DNA from: Megalonaias nervosa
Taxonomy: Eukaryota; Mollusca; Bivalvia; Unionida; Unionidae
Assembly: GCA_016617855.1 (NCBI GenBank)
Contig: JAECUM010016761.1
Location: 42,471-106,470, forward strand
DNA: 64,000 bases
Reading direction: 5' to 3'
Under the pieces are notes generated by a model. The model was not told the DNA's origin. It saw nothing but the letters and a program-made list of their open reading frames with translations, and made no database searches. The translations under genes and the position numbers were made by a program. Position 1 is the stretch's first letter, and each line of letters opens with the position of its first letter. Shown piece by piece: positions 1-11,161 of this stretch.

Positions 1-2
1 AA

Positions 3-152
3 ACACTCTCAATTAATGCAATCTCAGAAATAGAAGTAACTTTGACACTTGGAGAAGTTTCAGCAACTCCGTTTAACGTTTTTGCGCTTGTGTCTATTGA
101 CCGATTCTTGACAATTGACTCGGTGAAAGGTAGGATGACGGTACAAGTTTAA
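3..152 (+). pseudogene. C-terminal fragment of a capsid protein (probably Polinton)
   Basis: An open frame of about 49 codons enters from the left edge and ends at a TAA just before the next gene. It reads as a beta-rich C-terminus containing EVTLTLGEVSATPFNVFALV and SIDRFLTID, in the style of jelly-roll capsid proteins. It lies directly upstream of the pX-like gene, where capsid genes sit in Polinton B. Major versus minor capsid protein cannot be decided from so little. Confidence 0.4.
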
Positions 153-370
153 TCTAACAAAATAAAATATAATGAAAACCGAATACGCAACCAGAGAGAT
201 GTACCTGACGCCCAGCCAAGTTAAAAAATTAGCAGCGGTTGCTAAACGCCATTCTGTTTCTTTAAAGATATCTCCATCTCAGGAGTCGCCAGCAAGAGAT
301 AAAACAGCAGTAAAGGTAATGTTGACGCAACAACAGATCAATAAACTTAATCAGGGTAAACTGTTTGTTC

Positions 371-1218
371 TTAACCATTTACCTCAGTGTATGGCTTTCT
401 AGCCCCTCGATACACATGTAGCAAAGTTACCCAAAGCAGTACGCTATAAATAGAACACCTGTTACCTATTCTGCTCCATACCCATAGGCCTGTTAAGCAG
501 TGAAGTGTATGTTACGTTTAACAGGAATTTTAACCATTTTACATTTTTGGCACACATACACTATGTGTAGAAAGATTTAAGAGAGAAATCCAATCGTTAT
601 AACTATATAATTATTTTTCACAGAAGAATTTTTTTATGTGCTTTAAAATCTTGAGAGCACTCGTTCACCATCAAGAACGTGAAGCCGTGTGACCAACCGT
701 AGCTGCCATTTCTCATACTCGAAATTTATAAGTTCTTTGTGTCTACATCACTAAATCAGCTGAATTTGATAATTTATAAAAACTAATGGCTTCCTATATC
801 AGTATCAGAGCCTTTGCCCAAGTTATTGAAGCTTTCATAGTTGTGATTCTAATCGTGAAAACTCGAGTAAGTACTGAACGATATCCGCGACCTCCATTTT
901 GGAGAGTGGAGATAACGAGCCAGTTACTTTAAATAGCAGATTTCGACCAGAGCATAAACAGTGACCACGTGATCTGACGTAATGGTCATTCACACCAATT
1001 AATGTAGTATCTAATAGGGGGTTTACACCGAAGGTGTCGCTATGAAGACCCACTCAAAATGGCTGATTTTTACAGCAGGCGTCAAAAGGCGCTTCCATGA
1101 GAATGGTGTAGAGGCGTCAAAAGGCGCTTAAATGCGAATCGGGTAGAGGCATCCAAAGGCGCTTCCGTGCGAATGGAGTAGAGACGTCCAAAGGCGCTTG
1201 CATGAGGTAAATGGTTAA
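371..1218. mobile_element. TTAA-flanked MITE inserted in the Polinton A core gene
   Basis: A perfect 17 bp inverted repeat (CTTAACCATTTACCTCA at 370-386 and its complement at 1203-1219) bounds 848 bp with no coding capacity. If the outer TTAA on each side is the target duplication, the terminal repeat is CCATTTACCTCA; TTAA targets are typical of the piggyBac superfamily. The interrupted gene resumes its reading sense immediately after the right end, which fixes the insertion. A 35 bp tandem repeat lies near the right end. Confidence 0.7.
1078..1217. repeat. Four tandem copies of a 35 bp unit inside the MITE
   Basis: Units begin near 1078, 1113, 1148 and 1183. Each contains CAAAGGCGCTT or CAAAAGGCGCTT followed by a variable tail ending GTAGA. 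The last unit merges into the MITE terminal repeat, so the array is subterminal, a common place for transposase-binding or slippage-derived repeats. Confidence 0.8.
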
Positions 1219-1696
1219 GTTGTCTGTTGCACAAGTAACAGCGATGTTGAAACAGTGGTTTTCTTGGACCAGCACTTTTTGTGTTAGCTAGCGCAATACC
1301 AAAAATTGTATCTGTGCTAAGAACATTAGGACTAACAGCAGCATCAGGGGCAGTATCTGGAGCAACTAAAAGAGCAGTATCTGGAGATGTATCAAACAAA
1401 TCTATCGTCGGTGACGATGTCACTGATATTGTAGTTTTATTTGACAAAAAAAAAATAAATAAATAAATGCCAGCTAGAAAAATAAAATCGTCCGAGGCAA
1501 TGATGAAGCTGTCGACGACAAAAACTAAAAAAAAGAAAACAACAAAGTCATCAACAAAGTGTTCACGGGCGCCAAGGGCAACAAACCAAGGAGGAATTAT
1601 TCCTTTCGCTCCACTTTTAGCGGGTTTAGCCGGCAGTCTAATTGCAAATCTGTTAGGAATCGGACGCGGAATGACTCTACCAGGGACCAGACACGA

Positions 1697-2084
1697 TTGA
1701 GTAATTCTGATATACTCGGAAAATTAAAATCCGATGATGAAGTCTCTGAGAAAGGATTTTGCGGAGTGTACTCTAAAGATGAACAAGGTAATGTACCAGC
1801 AGGTGGTTCGTGTATTGTTAACATACAAAACTTCAAGGATGGATCCAGAACTCATTGGGTCCCTGTTTACGATAATAATTATTTGATTTGATCCGACTTT
1901 CTCCGAGTGATCTAATAAAAAAAGTATGTTTTTAAAAAATTTAAAAAAAAATAATTAATCAATTAATCAACTACAGCCGGTTGGAACATCTGCTTGTGGA
2001 TATTATTGTATTATGTTCGTTTGGCAGATGTCAAGAGATCCCAATTTTCTAAAGTTTATTTTACAATTTGAGGAAGAGCAATGA
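1697..2084 (+). pseudogene. Adenain-like cysteine protease, decayed (Polinton A)
   Basis: Virion maturation protease of the adenovirus/Polinton family. The frame starting with LSNSDILGKL (1697) carries FCGVYSKDE, GSCIVNIQNF and the histidine motif RTHWVPVYDN, then stops at 1891. After about 85 AT-rich bases the catalytic cysteine region, TSACGYYCIMFVW, is found in a different frame (1977-2084). The segment that should hold the acidic residue between His and Cys is lost. It follows the pX-like gene as in Polinton B. The family call rests on the His and Cys motifs and is fairly safe; the gene is dead. Confidence 0.7.
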
Positions 2085-2122
2085 TAACTTAGGTAGATTG
2101 TGTGTGACAATCGAACATAACA

Positions 2123-2826
2123 ATGTCGCAATCATCAACATATTGCCTCAAATGTAAAACTAAAATGCCTAACACTGACAAGCAAACTGAAAAAAAGCAA
2201 AAAAAAAAAAAAAAACAACAGAATGATGCTAACAAGTATTTGTGCTGTTTGTGGCAAGAAGAAAAGTATATTCCTAGCTTTGCCAAAGGCAATACAAGAC
2301 ATACCGTGAGCAAACACAGAGTGATCGTTGGGATCTGGAATAGACAGATATTTTTGTCAACGATTAAAAAATGAAACAATGAAACAACAATGAAGTTATT
2401 GTAGCTGTAGTTGTGATAAGGATCTTTGTATTGACCAAGATAAAATTGTTATGTACTGTCAATACTGCAATTGCCGAGAAGAAATTGGCTCTGGGATGGA
2501 TATCCACAAACTTACTGGCAAATTACCGAAACCGAGTGGAGGTTGGACATTGCCCGGTCACTAATACACTGGGACATACAATCCGCTAGATAAACAACTT
2601 GATGAAAACGATAATCCATTGGTAGGAGAATAGCCCTATAATCAAGTTGATTTGATAGTAATGCACCATGAGATCTGTTATCGGGATGACGAACAATATA
2701 AGCTTGGATGTGATATGATAATGTTAGATGAACTTCGTAATATGGAACCTGCAAATATGCGAGAACGAATTGATAGAAAGCTAGTGCAGGGATTAATCAG
2801 AGCAAAATATAAACTTGGTCTTGGTA
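2123..2826 (+). pseudogene. Zinc-ribbon plus phospholipase A2-like protein (Polinton A)
   Basis: The N-terminus has a zinc ribbon, CLKCK near the start and CAVCGKKKS near 2240-2270, split by a lysine-rich A-run that shifts the frame. Further on is KLTGKLPKPSGGWTLPGH, then YNPLDKQL and the PLA2-type catalytic segment VMHHEICYRDD with CDMIMLDEL (2660-2745), ending KYKLGLG. In parvovirus and Polinton/adintovirus PLA2 domains the catalytic pair is His-Asp; here His is followed by Glu (HHE). PLA2 domains in virions act on endosomal membranes at entry (family knowledge). Several stops and frame changes make it a pseudogene. Confidence 0.6.
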
Positions 2827-2829
2827 GAG

Positions 2830-4684
2830 ACTCGCTTAGAAGAGAATTGTATGATGATACTTCAATGAAGACGCTTGCAGCTGAATTACACAAACCTTAA
2901 AAAAAAGTTTCCGCGACGTAAGGTTGTCGTGAATGCCATTGATGATATCTGGGCAATAGATTTAGTAGATATCTCAAATCTTGCTAAGTTTAATGTTGGC
3001 GTTGATGGCGCTCCAAAGAAATATTTGTTTAACGCTGTCGATGTTTTTAACAAATACCCGTTTAGTATACCCGTTTCAGATAAAACAGTGTTACATGTAA
3101 GCTCGTACAAAAGTAACAAAAGAAAAGAGTGAAAGCCAACAAGCTTTGTATATTTAAACAGAATAATTTATTTCCCTAGAAAACACTTTAAAGGTGAAAG
3201 TAGAAAATAGGACTTACAGTTTGTGAATATAATCCCAAAATTTATCCTAGAATTGAAAAATATATAAGTCCTATTGCTAAACAGTTCTGAGTCCAGGTTC
3301 GAATCTCGACAAGGTTCCAGATGGAGGATGATGACGTCAGATGAAGAGTTCTACGAAAAGTCAACAGTTCCTCGTTGAATCACGACTTATAATGTTCCAG
3401 ATAGAATTCCAGAATAAAATTCAAATAAATGTGTTTGTCCAAGAATTTTGATGAAAAAAGTATTTCCCAGGGTGAATAAATTATTTTAAATTTAAAAAAA
3501 ACCAAAAAAAAAAAACAACTTAAAACAGCAACAACACAAAACACCTTTCAGCCTCAAGGTATTATTCACAGCTGCCAGAAAAAATATTAAGAATGCGTAA
3601 TAACTGAAACGTCATTTCAGACCCGTGTGATGGGTCATGTGGTCAGTTAATGATTGAAGAGCGCATTTAAAAAAGTGCCATTTATCACGTAGTCAAGAAT
3701 AGCCCTATGTAAGAATCAAATTCTCACGCTGGAAATGAATTTAAAAATAAAGCTGTTTACACATTGCCAACACATGGGCCGGACATGACTTTGATAATAG
3801 CCAATCGTTTTCACTCGATTTTTACAAAATCTGTAAACTAAAAATAGTGCTTACGCGACTCTTATGTTCTAATTAAGTCAAAACAAGACTGAATTTACTG
3901 GGAAAAATGTCAAATCCAGTAAAAAATATCATCCTTACAATAAAATGTAATGAAACAAAAATAAAAATAAAAAGAATTTAAAATTAACACACAAGGAATT
4001 AAATTACATATTCGTAACAACAGGAATATCAATAACTGATGTATTAAAACAAATCATCATTAGCACAGAAAGAAAACCAGACAAGATTTGGACTGATTAT
4101 GGAGCAGTTTTTTAATAAAAAATTTTAACAGGTTTTGGAACAGACTAACATAAAAAAAAAATATGTAACAGGAAACGAAGGAAAAAGAGTTGTAGTTAAA
4201 AGATTTAATCGTACACTAAACGAGCTGATTCATAAACATTTTGACAGCTAAAAACACGAACAGATACATTGTTGATCTTCTGCAGATTGTTCATAAATAA
4301 AATAACACAAAACATAAATCTATTACAATGTCACCAAACGACGCAATTAAATATCCAGTACTATCAAACGAAAACATGTACGGCAGGCATAAATTTAAGA
4401 TTGTTGATAAGGTTAGAATTTCATTAACAAAAAATGTACTTGCAAAAGGATTTACTCCAAACTGGACTGAAGAAGTATTTGTAGTTGATAAAGTTTTACT
4501 GACCATACCTGTTACGTGCGCACTAAAAGATCTAGCCTTGGAGCCAGTAATTGGTTGTTACGAACAAGAACTACAGAAAACTGAACAAGATGTTTTCGTT
4601 ATTGAAGGAGTAATCAAAAAGCGTGGCAATAAAAGCCTCGTCAAGTGGCATGTGTATAGCGATAAATTTAATAGTTGGAGCTAA
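2830..4684 (+). pseudogene. RVE-type integrase with chromodomain, broken and interrupted (Polinton A)
   Basis: Polinton integrase of the retroviral (DDE) type. Visible parts: FPRRKVVVNAIDDIWAIDLV (first Asp region, about 2900-2970); after a roughly 930 bp insertion, KPDKIWTDYGAVF (second Asp, about 4055-4110); then VVKRFNRTLNELIHKHF (4195-4245), where the expected catalytic Glu before RFNRT is Lys. The intact-looking C-terminal stretch (4328-4684) has a basic domain and ends with a chromodomain-like VIEGVIKKRGNKSLVKWHVY. Frameshifts at the start and around 4110-4300, the insertion and the E-to-K change make it dead. Confidence 0.75.
3090..4018. mobile_element. Unclassified insertion inside the Polinton A integrase
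   Basis: Integrase similarity stops after DKT near 3090 and resumes with TGISITDVLKQI near 4019, so about 930 bp is foreign. The ends are weakly inverted (TGTTACATGTAA at the left; TGTTACGAATATGTAA on the complement at the right). A tRNA-promoter B-box-like sequence (GGTTCGAATCTC) lies near 3296. It is AT-rich, without a convincing open frame. Boundaries are inferred from the interrupted gene only; it could be a SINE plus another element. Confidence 0.45.
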
Positions 4685-4773
4685 ATAAGCTTAATATTGT
4701 GGAATAATTTTTTGGTAAACTTCCATATAACTGTGTAGGACAGATTTACATTTTACTGGCTTACATAACCAGA

Positions 4774-5590
4774 TTAAACATCTTTCTTAGAAAACGTTGA
4801 TCTTCTTGTTCTATCTGCAGCAAACTTAACTGCTGCCGAATTAATGTTGAAGTATATTGCCGCAGCTGACATCGAAGAAAACTTCTTTTCTTCATCCGTT
4901 TCAAATTTATATGAAATCACTGGTTTGGTGGGATATCTAAAATTGATACCACCTCTTCGTTCTCGTTTTGTATTTTCTTTTGACATGACAAGATCTAAAT
5001 TTTCTAGACGATTGTCGGTTTTAATGTGGTTTACGTGATCTATTCTAAACTATCTGGTATTGGTCCATTAAATGTTTCATAAACAAATCTATGGCTATAA
5101 TAATCAACAAAATCTGTTTTTGTTCCTCTAACAGTTAGCAACAAGTATCCATGGTTTTGTAATCTACTTTATTTATTTATTTATTATTATTATTATTTTT
5201 TTTTTTCTGTTTTAAATAATTCCTTCATCAGAGGCCTCATAAAGATCAACCGGATGTGGTTGATATTCATCTTGTAAAGACAAGTTTGCAATATTATCAT
5301 CAGTAACAGCACCATTGACATGATATACTCGGTGTCCTTCTGGAATTTCATCACAAAACGGAGTAAATAAAATATTTCTTTAGTATTTCAGTTCACTCAG
5401 CATCATCACCTTTAACGCTGATCTTATAACCAGCTGGTGTTGCTTTATCAAACGGCTGACCATATTTGATTTGGATAACTGATCCCAACATATTCCCGCG
5501 TACAAGTTGTATTTGGGGTGAACATAATACTCTTGCTCGCTTGCACTTATCATTATACAATAGGTAAAATTCTAATCTCTAATTGTATGT
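4774..5590 (-). pseudogene. HNH endonuclease-like gene with NUMOD-type segment, opposite strand in Polinton A
   Basis: On the minus strand, reading down from about 5160: HGYLLLTVRGTK, YYSHRFVYETFNGPIPDS, IDHVNHIKTDNRLENLDLV, then MSKENTKRER and a C-terminal SMSAAAIYFNINSAAVKF (4774-4986). The IDHVNH...NRLENL signature is that of phage-type HNH endonucleases; the last part resembles a NUMOD DNA-binding helix. Frame changes occur near 5045. Further upstream (5200-5560), a second decayed stretch with GHRVYHVNGAVTDDNIANLS looks like another HNH-type unit, possibly a duplication. It sits between integrase and polymerase in the opposite orientation, suggesting a mobile endonuclease gene captured by the element. 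Confidence 0.6.
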
Positions 5591-5641
5591 ATTTTGCTTG
5601 GCCCTTCAACAGGTGCATAGTGAAGTGCGCTAAAAAATAGA

Positions 5642-8600
5642 ATGCCTGTTGAACACTCAACTAGACATTTGATAGTACAGTATATAACAATGCTGAAGTT
5701 ACGTGAAAAGAGCCTTATTAGAGAACCTACAAAAATAGCAACTGCTTTTGCAGGATTTGATAATAGCTATCGATTTGATAAACTAATCGTTCTGGCAAAT
5801 TTTACATCTATAAATCTTTTTCTTTTGTTAGAACCAACTATAAAGCGTGAACTTGAAAAACATAAGGGTTTGAAAATCCTAGTGCAGTACAACATTATAT
5901 TTTCTAAATTACATGTGACAGAAGAGTCGACTGACGAGGAAATTGCAGATCCTTTTATTAACGCAAAATCCAAGCGTGTTTTCTTGGAACTAATCTTTCA
6001 TTACGAGCCGATAAAATACACCAGGAAATTTGGGAAGAGATAGAAGAATTCACCGAATCAGGTTCTGGTTGGAAATTTGAGATGATTACTGAAATTTTAT
6101 TTCATACAATGAAATATAACGTATTACGCGGTAGTTCATATATTGACCTGCCACAAAAAATAAACAAGAAAAAGTGCTGTATTAACGTCAAAAACCTCAA
6201 TGAGAGGTACTGTCAGTGGACTATTCTTTCTGGGATGTTTCCAGCAGAGAAAAACGCTGATCGTGTTGACAAGTATTTTGTTCATGTCTCAAAATTAAAT
6301 TTTACTGGTATTGACCTAACAGTTGTAGAAAATCAAATACCAAAGTTTGAAAAGCAAAATAATATTTCTGTTTAATGTATTTGGTCTTGACGAGCATGAA
6401 AGCGTCTATCCAAGATATATTTCTGAAAAATCCTCGCAATCTACAATAAACCTACTGTTTTATAAAAAGCACTATGTATGGATCAAAAACTTCAATGGAC
6501 TTGTTGGTAGACAGTACAGTAAAAAAGAAAAAAAAAAGTACTTGTGTTATTGTTGTTTCCATGGTTGCTGAGACAATGAAAAACTACAAAAGCATATACA
6601 GTACTGTACTGATTGATGTACAATGAATAACAATCCCAGGCGAGGATGAAAAAATTCTTCGGTTTGTCAATCATAAACATAAACTAAAAATTCCTTTCAT
6701 TATTTACACCGACTTCAAATGTTTACTTCAGCCCGTGCTTGATGCAGAAAGCAATCCTAACCAATCGAGCACAAGAAAAATTCAAGATCATGTTCCATCC
6801 GGAGTCACGTATAAGGTAGTTTGTTGTGTTGATCTGAGTTTATCCAAACCGATTAAAATGTATCACAGTGATGGAGCCACCGCACCAAATCCAGCTGTGT
6901 GGTTTCTCAAGCAGCTGATTTGCGAAGTTGATGATATATTTAAACGATTAAGAACAACAACTCCAATGATAAAACTGACAGCTCAACAAGAATCCGATCA
7001 CGAACGAACAGACTTTTGTCATATTTGTGAAAAAACCTTTGACACAGAATGTTTATCACCAGCGACTGGTAATAAAAAAGTACATGATCATTGTCGTTAA
7101 CCGGGCAATATTGTGGAGTGGTTCACGATAAGTGTAATCTATAGTTTGATCTCCAGATTTTATTCCAGTTGTTCTTCACAATTTCAGAGGATATGACAGT
7201 CACATTATCGTAGAAGCTTTTGGTGATCCTGAAATAACGTCTCATTTAAAACTCGATAACATTATCAAGTGTATCCCAAAAAATTTTGAAAAGTATATGT
7301 TGGTTACTTTAGTCAAGTTGCGTTTTATCGACAGCCTACATTTTATGGCAGCATTGTTAGAAGAGCTGGTGAAAGGCTGTAGCGAGTTTTATAACCTACA
7401 AGATTGTTTTGGTGATAAATCAAGTTTGTTAACAAAAACAGGAATATTTCCATATGAGTATCTCGACAATTGGAGTAAATTTGATGGAACTTCTTTGCCT
7501 GACAAAGATAAATTTTATTCACGGCTAAAACCGAAAATATAACTGATGAGGAGTAGAAATATCCACAAGATATTTGGAAAGAATTCAAGTGCAAGACATT
7601 TGGCGATTATTATGATTTGTATTTGAAAACGGATATATTATTGCTGGCGGATGTATTTGAAAGCTTTTCGAACAGTAAGCCATAATAATTATGGACTAGA
7701 TCCTTGTTGGTATTACTCAACTCCTGGGTTATCTTGGGATGCTCTGTTAAAGTTCAGTAATGTAGAATAACTAAAAAATGTCAACATGTTTAATTTTATT
7801 GAAAAAGGTATCCGTGGCAGTATTAGAGCGATAAAAAAAAGTATTTAGAAGTAAACAACAAATACATGAAAGACTATAATCCTGATCTTCTATCGAAATA
7901 CATCATTTACTTAGATACCAATAACCTCTATGGTTATGCAATATCAGAACCAGTAGCCTCTGGTTATGCAATGTCAGAACTAATGCCGTTTGGTAGATTT
8001 CATTGGATTACACCTGACCAATTTCTGGCAGAGACAGAAGAAAAGATACCTGATGATGTTTCATATATCGTCGTAGTTGATCTTGACTATCCTACTTCGT
8101 TACAATATTTACACAGTGATTTTCCATTCTGTGCGGAATCAGTGATAATCAACTGTAGTTCATTATCTCAGAAACAACAAGCAGCATCAATGAAACAAAA
8201 TTCTATGGTAAGTAAATTCGTTCCAAATTTACTTCATAAGCGAAATTATGTTTTGCACTATAAAGTTTTGAAATGAGCAGTAGATGCTGGTCTTGTGTTG
8301 AGGAAAGTTCATTGTGTGTTAAAATTCAATCAGTCGCCGTGGATGAGAGGTTCTATCAGCTCATATACTTTGCAAAGAGCCATAGCGAAAAATTATTTCA
8401 AGAAAAACGTCTTTAAGCTTATGAACAACTCTGTCTTTGGTAAGACGATGAAAAATATTAGAAAGAGAGTAAACATTGAGCTAGTTAATGATATCAACCG
8501 CCGAAACAAACTTGTGTCAGATGATGATTTTGTCAGCATGAAATTTTTTAATGAGAATCTTGTCACAATACAATGAAGAAAAACAAATTTGAAACTGAAT

Positions 8601-9190
8601 AAGCCAATTTACGTTGGGGCTTCTGTGTTAGATTTATCAAAATGGCTTGTGTATGATTTTCATTATAATTTTGTTAAGAAACAGTGGCCGTCAAGTAAAC
8701 TATTGTTTGCCGATGCTGACTCGCTTGTTTATGAAATAGAGACTGAGGACGTCTATCAAGATATCTTTGATAATCGACATCTGTTTGATCTTTCCAATTA
8801 TCCTCGCGATAGTAAATTTCATGATGATACAAATAAAAATGGTTATTGGTAAATTTAAGGATGAAATGAATTCGCTCATTATCAAATACTTTATTGGACT
8901 GCGTAGCAAATTGTACGCCATGTTAGTAGACAATAAGAAAATAACAAAAAAAAGCAAAAGGTTTACCTCGTGATTTTGTTAAAAAATGTATTGGGTTTGA
9001 TGATTATAAATATGCACTCGGCGCTCGTGGAGGTGTTAGTTTTATAAGAACAATGGCTATTTGAGCAAATCGTCATAAACTTGAAACAGATGTTATTATC
9101 AAACGTGGATTATGTAATTTTGATGACAAATGTTATTGCAAAAATGGAATAGATATGTTTGCACTTGGGTATTGTCGTTCTGACGACAAA
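5642..9190 (+). pseudogene. Protein-primed-type DNA polymerase B, heavily decayed (Polinton A)
   Basis: Family B polymerase of Polintons. In order: GSSYIDLP and CCINVKNLNE (6130-6200), YPRYIS and HYVWIKNFNGL (6400-6500), an exonuclease-I-like IIYTDFKCLL near 6700 (expected D.E; here Lys replaces Glu), a Cys/His segment FCHICEKTFD with KVHDHC (7015-7095), [25 protein letters not shown], motif A YLDTNNLYGYA (7908-7940), motif B KLMNNSVFGKTM (8415-8450), motif C FADADSLVYEIE (8708-8740, Thr of DTDS changed to Ala), and a C-terminal IGFDDYKYALGARGG. Frames change repeatedly and stops are frequent. About 3.5 kb matches the usual size of over 1000 codons. Separate from a helicase, unlike Polinton B. 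Confidence 0.85.
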
Positions 9191-9338
9191 GTCGTTAACA
9201 ATAAATCTATACTTGATATTATCTTTTCATCTGAAAGAGTTGCGGATGTAAGCGCCTGTAATAAATCTATACTTGAAATTGCCTTTTTCGACTAGGGTAT
9301 GAAATGTTTTCTATTCTTTAGAAATATTATTCGAAAAT

Positions 9339-9638
9339 ATGACAGTGACAAAGAGGAACAATAGCAAGATTAAATATTTGATGATAGATGGTAAAAAGTT
9401 GACAGTTGAAATTAATAATGAAACATCAGGAATATGTTTCAGTGGCTGTGACAAGCTAAAACTTTCACTTATCAAATGTGGCAACAGTGAGTATTTCAAT
9501 TATCTTGAGAAATTAAGCCAGGAATTGTCAGCAGGATTTAATAATTTTCATGATCCAATCAGTCAACAAAATATGCTAAACTTACCATTGATCTTGAGTG
9601 GTCAAAAGTATTTTCCATTAACAAAAATATCCCCTTAA
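9339..9638 (+). CDS. Hypothetical 99-residue protein at the right end of Polinton A
   Basis: An open frame after the polymerase remnant, with an ATG start, a basic N-terminus (KRNNSKIKY), two cysteines (ICFSGC) and a mixed helical C-terminus. I do not recognise it. It lies where a last Polinton gene could lie and has survived without stops in a region where all neighbours are broken, but at this length an open frame can be chance. Confidence 0.3.
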   Translation: MTVTKRNNSKIKYLMIDGKKLTVEINNETSGICFSGCDKLKLSLIKCGNSEYFNYLEKLSQELSAGFNNFHDPISQQNMLNLPLILSGQKYFPLTKISP

Positions 9639-9639
9639 T

Positions 9640-10618
9640 AATCTAGAAACGAAAGATTTATTCAAATGTCATCATTGTGTAAGCGGCAGAATAAAGTTCT
9701 GTCTTTCCCATCATGATGATAAAATATTTCTGATATGTACAGTTGAAATACGGATAATAGGTGATGAGGTTGTATGAAATTTTGTTTAAACTTTAGAAAT
9801 AAAATAATCGCAAACAGCGGCTTTGTATTTGTTGGGTCTCTGAGTCAGAGAAAAATAGAGTCTCTGAGCCAGAATCATCCATCAACCTAAAAATAATTTT
9901 TTGATGACCTGATGGGAGTCGGGGTGGTATTTGTATTTTGAGAAAAATGGGTGGTCTTTGGACAGGGAAATAGGGTCCCTGAGCCAGAAACCTCCATTTC
10001 ACCTACTACTTAAAACAAATACGGTTCATTCAGCACAACATGATGAATGATATCTGCATCTGTAGCTCAGTGAGTGTTCAGGTTAGCATCATAAAATATT
10101 TCAACATGGTTGAGATCTATATTGAGCATAAAACATCTCATTAATTACAAGAGAAAACAGGAAAGTATATGCTTATATGAAATTTTTGGATACTGCTATG
10201 ACCTGTGGAAGAGTCAATTCTTTATTAATGAATGATCAGTTTTCCTAGGCGACCATAATGTGGTTATCTCCATTTGATTTCTTTACAGTATCAAAAAATT
10301 ACTTCCATAAATTAGGACAAACATGGCAGATTACATGTACAACGTGTATTGAATGAATATGTTGAGCTGTATGTCAGTATGAAACGAATTTGGCAATTTT
10401 AGCTATATTTCGACATGCTGATGTGAAAATTTAATGAGAAACAGACACGATTTTGTATGGAATGAACTATATAGGTCAGAGGCATTTCTTGTGAAAATGA
10501 AGTTTAGTGAACTGAATAAATTAGTTTTACTTCTGCTTTGCATCAGTCAAAATGGAGTTAACTGGTTGCTGTTTCATATTAATTTCAATAAGGAATAATA
10601 TTATTGTGTATATATTTC
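9640..10618. other. Non-coding stretch before the Ig exon
   Basis: No gene recognised. Between 9830 and 10005 two direct copies of a GAGTCTCTGAGCCAGAATC-like segment (about 9859 and 9974) lie about 115 bp apart, with an earlier partial copy at 9836. They could be remnants of Polinton A terminal sequence or an unrelated repeat. The rest is AT-rich intron-like DNA. Confidence 0.4.
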
Positions 10619-10621
10619 CAG

Positions 10622-10894
10622 ATCCCCCTTACATATGGGGATTGAACAGCTCATACAGGGTGATAGAGAACCAATCCCTAAATGTGACCTGTCAAGTCAA
10701 CAGTAATCCACTGCCTTACCAGATCTCCTGGTTCCCCAGTGGGGAGAGTTCTGTACCATTCAGGTTGTACTTCAGCTCTGTGTCAAGAAACAACAGTGGA
10801 ACCTACATTTGTACAGCCCAGAACACCATGACACCAACAGCTGGTGGACAACAGACAGGCATGAACACAAGTCAGATACAGGTTGATGTTCTGT
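10622..10894 (+). CDS. Host exon encoding one immunoglobulin-like domain (phase 1-1)
   Basis: A 273 bp exon bounded by a polypyrimidine/AG acceptor (TATATTTCCAG) and a GTAAGT donor, with one codon split after its first base at each end. It encodes a single Ig domain: NQSLNVTCQVNSNPLPYQIS with the first Cys, W in SWFPSGE, and NNSGTYICTAQN with the second Cys and the Y.C motif. One-domain symmetrical exons are typical of cell-adhesion and receptor Ig-superfamily genes. The exon at 58995-59270 has the same phase and style and is probably from the same gene. Which Ig protein this is cannot be told. Confidence 0.75.
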
Positions 10895-11009
10895 GTAAGT
10901 AATAATACAAATTTAATTTAGTGATACAACCAGCACATATAGGTTCTAGTTATTATTATGTGTTAAAGCTGCAAAATGATTTCTTTGGATCCATGCGTTG
11001 GATATACAG

Positions 11010-11161
11010 CAGTGGTTCCCAATTTTTTTTGGGCCACTGCCCCCTTGGTTATCCTCAGCAGCACCCTCAATCTTACCTCGTAAGAAGTATTATTCAGCAT
11101 TAGCGTCCCCTCAGCAATCTCACCGCCTCCACGGGGGTGGTACCACTCACTTTGGGAACCA
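11010..11161. mobile_element. hAT-like MITE, split by Polinton B
   Basis: The left terminal repeat CAGTGGTTCCCAA begins at 11010. The matching right repeat TTTGGGAACCACTG starts at 11151 and is completed by CTG at 26686-26688, on the far side of Polinton B. Flanking 8-mers ATATACAG (11002-11009) and ATATACAC (26689-26696) form a 7/8 target duplication. Without Polinton B the element is about 155 bp with no coding capacity, as expected for a hAT-type MITE. Confidence 0.8.

Larger units (their letters stand above)
172..1700 (+). pseudogene. pX/core-like virion protein, split by a MITE and frameshifted
   Basis: The N-terminal part (172-370) is basic and helical with repeated segments (LTPSQVKKLAA, then VKVMLTQQQINKLNQGK). 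The coding sense resumes after the inserted element at about 1219, with a hydrophobic Ala/Gly stretch near 1270-1390 (LASAIPKIVSVL, TAASGAVSGATKRAVSG), a Lys-rich stretch and a C-terminal LLAGLAGSLI followed by GMTLPGTR. This layout (repeated basic motif, hydrophobic middle, basic tail, PGTR end) matches the gene at 23023-23488 of Polinton B and recalls small adenovirus-type core or membrane-active virion proteins. At least two frame changes plus the insertion make it non-functional. The role is inferred. Confidence 0.6.
1..9660 (+). mobile_element. Polinton A: old, decayed Polinton/Maverick (left end outside window)
   Basis: A run of + strand remnants of recognisable Polinton genes in a consistent order: capsid C-terminus, pX-like core protein, adenain-like protease, zinc-ribbon/PLA2, RVE integrase with chromodomain, and DNA polymerase B. 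Every gene is broken by stops, frameshifts or insertions, far more than in Polinton B. The left terminus lies before the window. No clear TIR was found on the right; the last recognisable coding similarity is near 9190 and one further open frame ends at 9638, so the right limit is approximate. Sequence and gene set differ from Polinton B, so this is a separate lineage and an older insertion. Confidence 0.8.

Noticed and set aside
9830..10005. Right TIR of Polinton A
   Set aside because: The repeated GAGCCAGAA blocks are direct, not inverted, and the left end is outside the window, so nothing can be matched.
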